Source: a virus
Length of the DNA stretch: 64,000 nucleotides
Reading direction: 5' to 3' (one strand)
IMG/VR virus record: IMGVR_UViG_3300021964_000024
Coordinates: 41,815-105,814 of that record
Part shown: positions 23,662-31,882 of the stretch, in pieces
How the letters are laid out: each line of letters starts with the position of its first letter
Numbering within the stretch: the first letter of the stretch is position 1
Made by a program: the position numbers and the translations under genes
Notes under the pieces: generated by a model
Database searches by the model: none
What the model was told of the DNA's origin: nothing
The model's input: only the letters and a program-made list of their open reading frames with translations

Positions 23662-25641
23662 TTATCCCTCGCAAGCTTTGCATTCGTCTTCTTCGTTATT
23701 TTCTGCCGGTGTATCTAACCATTCCATTAGTTCTTGGTATCCACCTATGTAGTTCCCCTGAATATAGATTTGGGGTACAGTTTTGACCTTACGTCCCGTT
23801 ACTTCTGCAGCGGTCTTACCGATCTCTTCGAGATCTATCTTGTCAAATAGAATACCTCGTAACTTGAGTTCTTCCATTGCAAGAGCACACCAAGGGCAGT
23901 TCTTTTTACTATAGACAATGCTACGAGTATCATCCTGCAGTGCAACACGTTCTACTTTCTCAGATACGTTTTCTGCACGTGACTTTGCTTCGGTACGGAG
24001 ATAGTATAGACCTTTCAGTCCTTCTTTCCATGCCTTCAAATGCACCTTGTTAACATAAGATTTCTCTGCACCAGATGGGAAAAAGATATTAACTGACTGT
24101 CCTTGACAGATGTACTTCTGACGATCTGCTGCATGTTGGATAACCCAGTTCTGATCTAATTCCTGTGCAGTCTTATATATACTTTTTTCACCCTCTGTTA
24201 GGAAAGGTAAGTGCTGAACACTACCTTTATTTGTGATAATACTAGTCCAGTTGGACTCGTTGTTCTCACCCTTACTCTCCAGTAACTCTTCCAAGTATTT
24301 GTTCTTTACAAGGAACGAACCTGATCGGGTACGGTGCGTATATGCACATGCCTTTAACGGTTCGATGCTTGGACTTGTAGACAGAATGACTCCGCTTGAG
24401 GCGTTTGGTGCAATTGCAAGGAGATGTGCGTTTCTCCTTCCGGATCCTGCACCGTCAGGATATTCCCCCCTCTCTTCTGCAAGTCGTTGAGTTTCTGCGA
24501 CAGCTTCTCCGTTAATATGGGCAAACACAACATCGTTGATTTCTCTTGCCTTTCTTGATTCCCATGCGACTCCATTTTTTTGGAGGAGACTGTGGAATCC
24601 CATTGCTCCGAGTCCAATTGATCGTTCACGTTCTGCAGAGTACTTTGCACGGCTGATAGTGTCTGGTGCGTTTTCGATAAAGTATTCGAGAACATTATCA
24701 AGCATACGCACAATATCCCGCACAATAGTAGTGTTTTTCCATTCATCATAATACTCCAGATTCAAACTAGATAAACAACATACCGCAGTCCGGTCTTCAC
24801 TTGTCGGTAAGTGTATCTCATTACATAAATTGGATCCATGAATTTGTAGACCAAGATCCTTTAGTGGTTGGGGTAGCATTTCATTTGCAGTGTCGATGAA
24901 GTTCAGATAGGGTTCACCTGTACGGAACCTCACTTCCAAAATACGTTCCCATAGTTTACGTGCCTTGATCGTCTCCTTCACAGTTCCATCTTTTGGATCA
25001 CGCAGATCAAAGTCAGAGTTAGTCATGACTGCTTCCATGAACTCATTACTGACATTGATTGCGTTGTGTAGGTTTAACGCTTTACGTTGCACGTCACCCG
25101 TAGGAATACGGATGTTTAAAAATTCGATAATGTCTGGATGCGACACGTCCATGTAAGCGGCATAAGAACCCTTACGAGTCTTACCTTGACGGTAAGCAAT
25201 CATGTCTGCATCTACAGTGTGTAGGAACGGGATAGGGCCTGGTGCAATGTCTGACACGGTTCGCACGTCACTCCAGTGACCCCCAACACCGCCACCATAA
25301 ACACTAAGCCAACGTAACTCAGAACTGTGACCAATGAGACCCTCCAGAGTATCTGGCACATAAGTGAGGAAACACGAGATAGGCATTCCTTTCCCTTTAC
25401 CGTGTCCATTAGGTGCGTTAGAAAGTACAGGAGAAGCGTACATAAACCACTTATTACTAACATAATCATATAACCGTTGAGCAAGATCTTCATCCATCTC
25501 TCCCTTATATGTTGACCATGCCTTTGCGGCACGTGCGTATCCCTCTTGAGGGGAGTCTTCATAATCATTCAGGTAGAAGTCTTTCAGCATCCCTACTGCA
25601 TAGTCCTCTAACAACTTATCCTTTTTCTTATCAATTTTCAT
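23662..25641 (-). CDS. nrdA: Ribonucleotide reductase large subunit fused to glutaredoxin
   Basis: 659 residues. The catalytic barrel has MPISCFLTY, SNLCNEIHLPTS (thiyl Cys), CCLSSLNLEYYD and GLKGLYYLRTEA (radical-transfer Tyr pair). No N-terminal ATP-cone, so activity-site allosteric control is probably missing. Residues about 575-645 are a glutaredoxin domain: CPWC (582-585) and TVPQIYIQGNYIGGY. The extreme C-terminus CKAC (654-657) resembles the usual NrdA redox tail. The fusion places the reductant on the enzyme. Confidence 0.93.
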   Translation of the reverse strand: MKIDKKKDKLLEDYAVGMLKDFYLNDYEDSPQEGYARAAKAWSTYKGEMDEDLAQRLYDYVSNKWFMYASPVLSNAPNGHGKGKGMPISCFLTYVPDTLEGLIGHSSELRWLSVYGGGVGGHWSDVRTVSDIAPGPIPFLHTVDADMIAYRQGKTRKGSYAAYMDVSHPDIIEFLNIRIPTGDVQRKALNLHNAINVSNEFMEAVMTNSDFDLRDPKDGTVKETIKARKLWERILEVRFRTGEPYLNFIDTANEMLPQPLKDLGLQIHGSNLCNEIHLPTSEDRTAVCCLSSLNLEYYDEWKNTTIVRDIVRMLDNVLEYFIENAPDTISRAKYSAERERSIGLGAMGFHSLLQKNGVAWESRKAREINDVVFAHINGEAVAETQRLAEERGEYPDGAGSGRRNAHLLAIAPNASSGVILSTSPSIEPLKACAYTHRTRSGSFLVKNKYLEELLESKGENNESNWTSIITNKGSVQHLPFLTEGEKSIYKTAQELDQNWVIQHAADRQKYICQGQSVNIFFPSGAEKSYVNKVHLKAWKEGLKGLYYLRTEAKSRAENVSEKVERVALQDDTRSIVYSKKNCPWCALAMEELKLRGILFDKIDLEEIGKTAAEVTGRKVKTVPQIYIQGNYIGGYQELMEWLDTPAENNEEDECKACEG

Positions 25642-26010
25642 TTATCTTCCACCACTGTAATCGTAAAATGGTTCATCGGGAACATATTCATAGTTCTCAA
25701 TTACCGCTTGTTTCTTTGTATCTATGAACTTGTCAACCATGGTTAACACTTTCTGGTCTTGTTCCGTCTGAGACCAAATCTCTTCCCACATAAAGTGATT
25801 TACAAGAGACGACTCAGGATTGGAAATTAGAAATCTGTCTTGTCGGAGTTCTTCACTGTCGCATCCTTCCATAGGTACAAAGATCAATTTTTCTACATGT
25901 CCGCCTGCCATACCCAGATTATTCTGCAGGGCTACTACCTCTTCTACTTCATCTTGATCCTTACCATGAAAAACGCAGACAGTAAATCCCCTATGATCTA
26001 TAGTCTTCAT
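25642..26010 (-). CDS. Hypothetical protein leading the nrd operon
   Basis: 122 residues, MKTIDHRGFTVCVFHGKDQD at the start, acidic, with a small alpha/beta pattern. First gene after promoter 26038-26066 and ends immediately before nrdA, so expression is tied to dNTP synthesis. No family recognised. Confidence 0.75.
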   Translation of the reverse strand: MKTIDHRGFTVCVFHGKDQDEVEEVVALQNNLGMAGGHVEKLIFVPMEGCDSEELRQDRFLISNPESSLVNHFMWEEIWSQTEQDQKVLTMVDKFIDTKKQAVIENYEYVPDEPFYDYSGGR

Positions 26011-26037
26011 AGCGTTAGTTCCTAGTTTGGTTTGAAC

Positions 26038-26066
26038 ATCATAACAGACTCAACGAGAAATGTCAA
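26038..26066 (-). promoter_or_regulatory. Sigma-70 promoter of the nrd operon
   Basis: Minus strand TTGACA (26061-26066), 17-base spacer, TATGAT (26038-26043), 28 bases before the first operon gene. Confidence 0.8.
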
Positions 26067-26068
26067 GC

Positions 26069-26221
26069 CTATAAGGGAGATTTTCGTTTAAGAACCTTCG
26101 CAAGCAGTTCATCACGCTTACGTTTCTTTTTCTTTTTCACTACCACTGTAGAGGCATCATCACCCGTACCAACTACGGATGCTGTCGTTGTGTCCTCAGC
26201 ATGTGTTTTAAATTTCTTCAT
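26069..26221 (-). CDS. Small basic virion-type protein, 50 aa
   Basis: MKKFKTHAEDTTTASVVGTG, then VVVKKKKKRKRDELLAKVLK. Start 26221 chosen on SD GAGAGGAC. Phage proteins of this shape (short F-containing N-terminus, Gly/Thr linker, basic tail) are common in T4-like phages and may be head-associated (inference). Confidence 0.6.
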   Translation of the reverse strand: MKKFKTHAEDTTTASVVGTGDDASTVVVKKKKKRKRDELLAKVLKRKSPL

Positions 26222-26825
26222 TGGTGTCCTCTCTTTTAAGTAAAACCACAACCGACACTTCTACTCCATCACCCCCGTTCCAACGTCTCTTAGAGTTTTC
26301 GATTTCATACACTTCATGTATCTTATAGGGATGATTGTCACTCTGGTCTATATGGTTTACAAATCTTTTTATGTCCGAAAACAGGTTTATGTCATCTATT
26401 AGGATATATGGAATTTTTGCTAGACTACAGTTGATGTAATCTCTTCGCATTGCTTCATGTCTATGATCCCCGTCGATATACGCCAAATCGTATCCTTCTG
26501 ATAATTCTTCGGGTGTGATCTCACGAGAATCTTTGATACCAAATTTGAACCTGTCTCCAAAGATCTTTTCCATCTTATTGGCGGCTGGTCTAGTATAACG
26601 ATGTCTTCCAATGTCGATAGAGTGAACTTCGATGTCACGGTCTGTTGAGAGGAAACAGTACGTAGAATGTCCTGCGTTGAATCCGATTTCTAAAATCTTC
26701 TTTGCACCAGTTGTTGCCAACATGGATTTAAAATTGCGAACGGTCTTATCTGATAGATATGCATGACCTTCGTTGATATATCTTTCCATACCAGAAAAAT
26801 GATGGTCATACCTATCTTGCATCAT
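26208..26825 (-). CDS. SAM-dependent methyltransferase (class I)
   Basis: 205 residues. ILEIGFNAGHSTYCFLS is motif I, VHSIDIG the motif II acidic residue, YDLAYIDGDHRHEA motif IV. Similar to the methyltransferase at 61077-61634 (ILEIGFNAGHST versus VLEIGFYAGHST, YIDGDH versus FVDGNH). No DNA-MTase DPPY motif, so a small-molecule or glycan substrate is more likely. Confidence 0.85.
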   Translation of the reverse strand: MMQDRYDHHFSGMERYINEGHAYLSDKTVRNFKSMLATTGAKKILEIGFNAGHSTYCFLSTDRDIEVHSIDIGRHRYTRPAANKMEKIFGDRFKFGIKDSREITPEELSEGYDLAYIDGDHRHEAMRRDYINCSLAKIPYILIDDINLFSDIKRFVNHIDQSDNHPYKIHEVYEIENSKRRWNGGDGVEVSVVVLLKREDTNEEI

Positions 26826-27403
26826 TTCGATAACTCCGCCGTGGTTATGTAAACTTTTTGATTGGATTTCAGATGAGTCGCTTCGTAAATGGATAGACCA
26901 AGTATCTCATCTATAGGCATAGTCACTTCTACTCTAAGTTGGTCACCTTTCTTGACAACCTCTTCGCACTTAGTAGTGATGCTGTCATTCTTGATTCGGT
27001 AGATGCCTGGCGATAACTCATTACCTTCTAACATAAACCACTGAGTCTCTTCTGCGAGACAGTCAAGAATGTCTATACCTGTTTCTTTGTGGATCTTATC
27101 TATGTCTCCACCGTGTTCTTTGATCAGTGCAAGAGCGGCACCGTATCGTGCGACCACAGATGAACCGCCTGGCGCTTTTGCCATGATTCGTTTTAAATTG
27201 AAAACAAGACGATGGAATGTCGTGTAGTGTGCTCTATATGCTTCACGATCATCCATAGAATTCTGTGAGAAGTCTTTGTTCTTATTTCCGTCTTTGTCTA
27301 TGATTCCCGCTTTGAACGCTTCGGTATCCTCGAACTTCGTTACCAGAAGTTTCAAGAACCGGATAGTATAGACAAGATCTGCTGCTGATTTTAATAGTCC
27401 CAT
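26822..27403 (-). CDS. Conserved T4-like marine phage protein
   Basis: 193 residues. MGLLKSAADLVYTIRFLKLL at the start, FHRLVFNLKRIMAKAPGGSS in the middle. I recall homologues in cyanophage-type genomes near virion genes. A TATAAATA lies only 7 bases upstream of the ATG, so its late mRNA may be nearly leaderless. No SD visible. Confidence 0.78.
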   Translation of the reverse strand: MGLLKSAADLVYTIRFLKLLVTKFEDTEAFKAGIIDKDGNKNKDFSQNSMDDREAYRAHYTTFHRLVFNLKRIMAKAPGGSSVVARYGAALALIKEHGGDIDKIHKETGIDILDCLAEETQWFMLEGNELSPGIYRIKNDSITTKCEEVVKKGDQLRVEVTMPIDEILGLSIYEATHLKSNQKVYITTAELSK

Positions 27404-27409
27404 AGTGCT

Positions 27410-27417
27410 TATTTATA
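27410..27417 (-). promoter_or_regulatory. T4-type late promoter, very close to start codon
   Basis: Minus strand TATAAATA ending 7 bases before ATG 27403, overlapping the stop of the asparagine-synthetase-like gene. Confidence 0.5.
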
Positions 27418-28819
27418 CCGTTTCTACCAGTGCTTTTGGTACTGTTGAATTAAAAATGTTATCAAAGATTCCTTGGTACATAGCGTACAGGGCATCCTTG
27501 TGAGGAGTAATAAGTTCGTAATCAAACTTGTCCTTGAGGATCTTTCTCTGTATCGGTGAGTCCATACCGAATTCCTGTAACCATCCCTTTGGACACTTCA
27601 ACACCTCATGGAAAATTCTCCTGTCATTATATAGTGATCCACACATCACGTCATTATTCTGTGATATGGCACGAGTATAGAACTTAGGTGTTGTCCACTT
27701 TACCATAGCATTCAAGGAGTCCTCACGTGATCTATCTTTATTAAACCACCCCCCTACAAACTGTTCTAAGATCTCCTCGAACGTTTCATCATCACCCAAG
27801 GTATATGTTGCACCGTACTGACCACCCTTGGACGCAATATCCTTTCTTAGTTTGGAAACAACAGACTCTTGATCCTCGTTCCAAAACTCATACGCCAACA
27901 TCTGCATGTGGGGAATGAGATCTCGAAAGAACATCTCATCACCGTTGACTCCGTACATCACTATATCTGGTTTGACTTCACAGTCTGCAATTTGTTTCAT
28001 CGTAGGTAAGATAGTTGCCCATCTTGTACTGGAATCATTCAAATACTTTTCAGTATACTCCTTTGCACGGTTCATGTCAAATTCTTCGAACAGTACGTTT
28101 GGATAGTGTGTCGCAATCTCACGTTTATACTTGTGACCATTTTCGCCAGCTAAACATGGTACAACTGTGTACATGTATTGTGGATCTTCATAAAAGTAGT
28201 GAGACTGCAGTGCAGAGTCTATACCCTCTGATAGAGCAATGAATCTATTAGGATACCTGTCCTTGATAACTTGTGCATGACCACTCATACACTCGTGAAT
28301 GAAATCGACCAGTTCTTCGGGATCATTCCTTACTTCAGATTCGTATGCATCACGAGAATCTTGTGTGTATCGATATGAGGGTAGTAAAGAATTGATGTGA
28401 CCAAAGAAGGTCTGACGTTCTTTACCAGAAAACTCTCTACGAAGAAATGGTTCATATTGCAAAGACTTCTGTACAATGTCTGATTCTTGTATCGTCATCC
28501 ATGGAAGGTGATTGGATAACTCGAACCCATATATCTGAGAAGTAAAGATCTTGTGGTTGTTGAAGTAGTCTAGTGCATAGTCAATTTTATGAGGTAGAAT
28601 ACGTACCGCAAAGAAATTACCGTTGGCATTTTGTAGTGACCACCAGTCATCCAATAGGGTTTCGATGGGTTGCTCGATAGTGTATCCCTGCCAGAGTAGA
28701 ACATATCCCGTACCACTATGTACGTTGACTTCATCATCATGACAGTAGTAGTACTTACCGAAATTTTTTACTTCATGATTTTTTATTTTTTTGGGATTCG
28801 TACAGACGAAAAACTTCAC
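27413..28819 (-). CDS. Asparagine-synthetase-like PP-loop enzyme
   Basis: 468 residues. FIALSEGIDSALQSHYF corresponds to the PP-loop SGGxDS, but the two Gly are Glu-Gly here. IVMYGVNGDEMFF matches the downstream G-x-GGDE block. The N-terminus MKFFVCTN lacks the Cys2 nucleophile of a glutaminase domain, so it would use free ammonia or not form amides at all. Next to virion genes; the substrate may be a glycan or peptide. Confidence 0.75.
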   Translation of the reverse strand: MKFFVCTNPKKIKNHEVKNFGKYYYCHDDEVNVHSGTGYVLLWQGYTIEQPIETLLDDWWSLQNANGNFFAVRILPHKIDYALDYFNNHKIFTSQIYGFELSNHLPWMTIQESDIVQKSLQYEPFLRREFSGKERQTFFGHINSLLPSYRYTQDSRDAYESEVRNDPEELVDFIHECMSGHAQVIKDRYPNRFIALSEGIDSALQSHYFYEDPQYMYTVVPCLAGENGHKYKREIATHYPNVLFEEFDMNRAKEYTEKYLNDSSTRWATILPTMKQIADCEVKPDIVMYGVNGDEMFFRDLIPHMQMLAYEFWNEDQESVVSKLRKDIASKGGQYGATYTLGDDETFEEILEQFVGGWFNKDRSREDSLNAMVKWTTPKFYTRAISQNNDVMCGSLYNDRRIFHEVLKCPKGWLQEFGMDSPIQRKILKDKFDYELITPHKDALYAMYQGIFDNIFNSTVPKALVETV

Positions 28820-28829
28820 CTAAATTTCC

Positions 28830-29303
28830 TCATATTTTTACCCAATAGGATTTTTCGTAACTCTGTAACATATACTCTTTATACATGACACCTGTCTCTT
28901 GCGATATGTCACCCAGTACGTCTTTTACTGATTCGTGATTCTCTACTCTCCACTTATCTATATCTATTCCTCTCTGACCGTGCAACCACGGAGTGACCAT
29001 TATCCACCCATCATTGACTTCGGTAATGAATCCACATTGATCCGGTCTTGTTTCTAAATCAAGACCATACTTCAGGTATCCACAATCAAAGGATCGGCAG
29101 ACGTGCGGTCTCTTTTCGTAGATTTTACAGTCACCGGATTTCGAGCACAGTTTATTACAACCGGATCCCCAGTCGTATTTGATACCCTCTTTCAGGGCGA
29201 CTTTCTGCGATAGGATGATATCAGGATCTTGTCTGGTGTACCAGTTGTCGTGAGTGAATCCTAGTGAGTCGCAACAAGCCGTGCAATCTCCACATGGGTT
29301 CAT
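28830..29303 (-). CDS. YkgJ-type cysteine-cluster protein
   Basis: 157 residues. CGDCTACCDSLGF, GCNKLCSKSGDCKIYEKRP and HVCRSFDCGYL match the YkgJ/UPF0153 metal-binding Cys cluster (zinc or iron-sulfur). Biochemical role in the family is unclear. ATGA overlap with the upstream gene. Confidence 0.85.
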   Translation of the reverse strand: MNPCGDCTACCDSLGFTHDNWYTRQDPDIILSQKVALKEGIKYDWGSGCNKLCSKSGDCKIYEKRPHVCRSFDCGYLKYGLDLETRPDQCGFITEVNDGWIMVTPWLHGQRGIDIDKWRVENHESVKDVLGDISQETGVMYKEYMLQSYEKSYWVKI

Positions 29304-29662
29304 AGATTTCGTAACCTATCCACCACGAACATATCTTGATCGATACCGACCAGATCATTACCTTCAAGTGCTTTCAAAAAGATAAGAAACGGTTTGAGAG
29401 CAGACCAGTGTTCTGGTTCTATCTTGAGTGCTAACATCTCAACACCAGATTCGAATCCCCAACAATTGAAGATCACGATCAGGTGATTAAGGATGAGTCT
29501 TTCGGAGAGTTCTTGTGTGTCTCTATAACGATTGAGTAATCGCTTGACATACTTGAATCGTTTGATGTCATCGAAGAATTCTTCACTGTCTATGCAGGTA
29601 GGATTATAATAATTCTGCGCTGCATAGAGCGTGAAGGTTTTGGGGGTCAGTTCTAATTTCAT
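29300..29662 (-). CDS. Conserved T4-like protein (DUF7207-like)
   Basis: 120 residues. FTLYAAQNYYNPTCIDSEEF, LSERLILNHLIVIFNCWG and LKIEPEHWSALKPFLIFL form a pattern I recall from nearly all T4-like marine phages, next to virion genes. Helical. Function unknown. Confidence 0.82.
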   Translation of the reverse strand: MKLELTPKTFTLYAAQNYYNPTCIDSEEFFDDIKRFKYVKRLLNRYRDTQELSERLILNHLIVIFNCWGFESGVEMLALKIEPEHWSALKPFLIFLKALEGNDLVGIDQDMFVVDRLRNL

Positions 29663-29680
29663 AATATATCTAGTTGTAAA

Positions 29681-29995
29681 TTAAGAGAGTGCTTCGATCA
29701 ATACTGCCTTCGTTGCGTACTTGGAAACTTCAACACCAGTTGACTCTGCGAGTGCAACTAGTTCTGCTTTGGTCATATTTTCGAGAGACTTGTTACCTAC
29801 AGGTGCTTCATGCAACATTGCAGGTGCTTCGTGTACTACTTCTTCGACTACAACTTGACCAGAATCAGGATTGATATATGCAGCAATGTCATCTGCACTC
29901 AATCTAGTGGAGATCAAAAGTTCTCCTGTGTTTGGATCTGCCCATCCACGTGGAGTGGGCACTGCGTCTGTACACCATCTTGGGGGTTGTAACAT
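29681..29995 (-). CDS. Conserved phage protein with C-terminal SAP/HeH-like helix pair
   Basis: 104 residues. N-terminal MLQPPRWCTDAVPTPRGWAD and GELLISTRLSADDI are conserved-looking. The C-terminal MTKAELVALAESTGVEVS resembles a SAP/Rho-N-like helix-extended-helix that often binds nucleic acid. SD AAGGAG. Likely virion-associated. Confidence 0.7.
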   Translation of the reverse strand: MLQPPRWCTDAVPTPRGWADPNTGELLISTRLSADDIAAYINPDSGQVVVEEVVHEAPAMLHEAPVGNKSLENMTKAELVALAESTGVEVSKYATKAVLIEALS

Positions 29996-30011
29996 AATTT
30001 ACTCCTTATCA

Positions 30012-30770
30012 TTACTCAGGGGTTTTACCAGAGAGAATCGCACGAATCACTTCGAACTCTGTCATCTCTTTTTTCACTTTAACATCTTTAGGTGGTAAAA
30101 CCTTTTCCATGTCTTCGTGATCTTTTTTGTCAACTTTATGTTTAGCAATGAAGTCCTTACCAGACTTGGATTCTTTGTCATCCATCTTCTCTGCTTCTGT
30201 TGCACCCTTTGCCTGAGCAGCTTTTGCTTCAAACATTGCATCAATAGCATGGAGTAACTCTGCAGTTGCGTCAGATAGGTCTACACCCATGTAACTCTCT
30301 TTCTTGGTTTTACCGTGCTTCTTCTCACCAATTTTAGAGATCTCGGCAGTCTTGTCGGCAGTGCGAGGGTTCTTATCCTTCTTCTTAGGATCTTCAGGTT
30401 TTTCGTCTTCACCATCAGCGTCTACAGGATCTTCTTCTTTCTCATCCTTTTCTGCTTCTGACTCTTCCTCATCACCATTTTTCTTTGGAGGGAAAGGCTT
30501 CTTCTTCTTCTCTTCGCCTTCCTCTTCGTCTTCTGATTCTTTCTTCACTGCATTCTTGGCAGGTTTCTTACCACCGTCGATTGCATCGTCCGTTGCGGCA
30601 CGTCTCTTATGAAGATACTCATCTGAAGAATCTACGTCTCCATCGTTATCGATATCCTTGTCCTTACGATCTTTGAACTTCTTGTCGTTCGCTTTATCGT
30701 CTACAGGATCAAGTTTGTTTTTTTCGGAGACCATTTCCAAATATGCCTCCATAGTTTTTTGAATTGACAT
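30012..30770 (-). CDS. Highly charged low-complexity protein with EF-hand-like loop
   Basis: 252 residues. DKDIDNDGDVDSSDEYLHK (about 37-55) is a dockerin/EF-hand-like D-x-D-x-D-G loop. Residues 70-150 are almost only Glu/Lys/Asp/Pro. The C-terminal part is helical (AELLHAIDAMFEAKAA). The composition recalls scaffold or prohead core proteins. A candidate late promoter is at 30843-30850; strong SD TAGGAG. Confidence 0.72.
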   Translation of the reverse strand: MSIQKTMEAYLEMVSEKNKLDPVDDKANDKKFKDRKDKDIDNDGDVDSSDEYLHKRRAATDDAIDGGKKPAKNAVKKESEDEEEGEEKKKKPFPPKKNGDEEESEAEKDEKEEDPVDADGEDEKPEDPKKKDKNPRTADKTAEISKIGEKKHGKTKKESYMGVDLSDATAELLHAIDAMFEAKAAQAKGATEAEKMDDKESKSGKDFIAKHKVDKKDHEDMEKVLPPKDVKVKKEMTEFEVIRAILSGKTPE

Positions 30771-30780
30771 TGTTAGTCTC

Positions 30781-31062
30781 CTAGAACCAAAACATTTTAA
30801 TTAGACCACCCAACAGTATTGTCGTAGTGACCCATGCAACTTTATTTATAATCCCCACTGTGTGAGCATTCTCGTTTACCTTCACCTCTATCTGATCTAA
30901 CTTTTGAGAGAAGCGGTTCATCCTATCGAAGTTAGCGTGATTGTTTTTTTCAATCGCTATCAACTTCTCTTCCGCTCTCGCCAGACTGATCATTGCGTCT
31001 GAAAGTTTATCTATTTTACCCTCGATCCTATCGAGACGTTTAGCTTGTGTTTCTGCTGCCAT
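30781..31062 (-). CDS. Coiled-coil protein with C-terminal membrane helix
   Basis: 93 residues, start MAAETQAKRLDRIEGKIDKL (ATG 31062, SD GGAAAG). Heptad pattern to about residue 65, then VAWVTTTILLGGLIKMFWF as anchor. The layout resembles XhlA/hemolysin-type phage proteins that assist lysis; unproven. Confidence 0.7.
   Translation of the reverse strand: MAAETQAKRLDRIEGKIDKLSDAMISLARAEEKLIAIEKNNHANFDRMNRFSQKLDQIEVKVNENAHTVGIINKVAWVTTTILLGGLIKMFWF
30843..30850 (-). promoter_or_regulatory. Candidate T4-type late promoter (intragenic)
   Basis: Minus strand TATAAATA inside the coiled-coil gene, 73 bases before the start of the charged protein gene at 30770. Could be incidental. Confidence 0.4.
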
Positions 31063-31101
31063 GTGAGGACTTTCCCATTTAATAAAGTACAAATATACTT
31101 C

Positions 31102-31109
31102 TATTTATA
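31102..31109 (-). promoter_or_regulatory. T4-type late promoter
   Basis: Minus strand TATAAATA at the end of the cupin gene, 40 bases before ATG 31062. Confidence 0.6.
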
Positions 31110-31395
31110 CAGTTTTAATTCTTATGACTAGTTGATCTTCACCTTTTATGACTCTATGAAAGGTCATTTTTGGTATAAACAACTTGTCACCCTTGTTTAA
31201 TAATCTAGGAAGTTCGTTGTCAAACTGGAATTTCCAACCTTGTCCAGTCTGTTCAATATAGACATACCTGTCCTCACTATCCATATGCCAAATGTAATCC
31301 ATTGGATTACTGTGTATATCAAATGATCTTAGAACATCTCCGTTCATCAACTCATATTGAGTATATGGTCTACCAGAAGAAGTTTCCACCACCAC
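31105..31395 (-). CDS. Small cupin-like protein
   Basis: 96 residues. MDYIWHMDSEDRYVYIEQTG, GWKFQFDNELPRLLNKGDKL and FIPKMTFHRVIKGEDQLV follow a one-domain cupin (H-x-D ... E ... G-D-x-x-x-I-P ... H). Three GTG codons lead the frame at 31395; ATG 31347 is an alternative start. Conserved-looking in this gene neighbourhood. Confidence 0.65.
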   Translation of the reverse strand: MVVETSSGRPYTQYELMNGDVLRSFDIHSNPMDYIWHMDSEDRYVYIEQTGQGWKFQFDNELPRLLNKGDKLFIPKMTFHRVIKGEDQLVIRIKTV

Positions 31396-31882
31396 TTAAT
31401 CCTAGTTGCTTTGCGTATCTAGGCAATCTACATGCCCAGTATGCCGCAGAAGTTTTGTCATTCTGTTGTGCACACTTGTGACGTGCAGCGAATGACTTAC
31501 GTGCTTCAGGATCATTCAACTTGACCTTGAGTCCAGTCGTATCACCCCATGACACTTTCTTAATGTTACCAGTAGATGGATCCTTGACGTACACGTAGTA
31601 CTTCTTCGGGCCACCTGCCTTTGGTTTGTTCAGTTCTGGTTGCTTCTCTTCTTCGAAGATACAGTCCAGTGCAACGTGTTCACCATTGAACTCTGCGAAC
31701 TCACCAAGGTTTGATTCCATGATGTCTACTTCGTTTGGTTGAACCTCAATATCACCGTTCTGATACTGTTCACGCTTTTCACGCCAGTACTCGAAGTATC
31801 TCTCAGATCCTACACGGTATGGATTGTCCTCAACTAGTTTGGACTCAGATCCGCATTCGCAATGTTCGTTAAATGTCTTCAT
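31370..31882 (-). CDS. Conserved virion-type protein (DUF5872-like), capsid-targeting-like start
   Basis: 170 residues. N-terminus MKTFNEHCECGS, with a possible LxE cleavage at LVE (16-18). C-terminal domain KKYYVYVKDPSTGNIKKVSW, RKSFAARHKCAQQND, YWACRLPRYAKQLGLSGGG is a block I recall from many marine T4-like genomes. ATGA overlaps link it to the following head-cluster gene. Confidence 0.78.
   Translation of the reverse strand: MKTFNEHCECGSESKLVEDNPYRVGSERYFEYWREKREQYQNGDIEVQPNEVDIMESNLGEFAEFNGEHVALDCIFEEEKQPELNKPKAGGPKKYYVYVKDPSTGNIKKVSWGDTTGLKVKLNDPEARKSFAARHKCAQQNDKTSAAYWACRLPRYAKQLGLSGGGNFFW

Noticed and set aside
30304-30612. Long plus-strand open frame opposite the charged protein gene
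   Set aside because: Low-complexity Ser/Phe-rich mirror of Glu/Lys codons on the other strand; no SD; typical antisense shadow.
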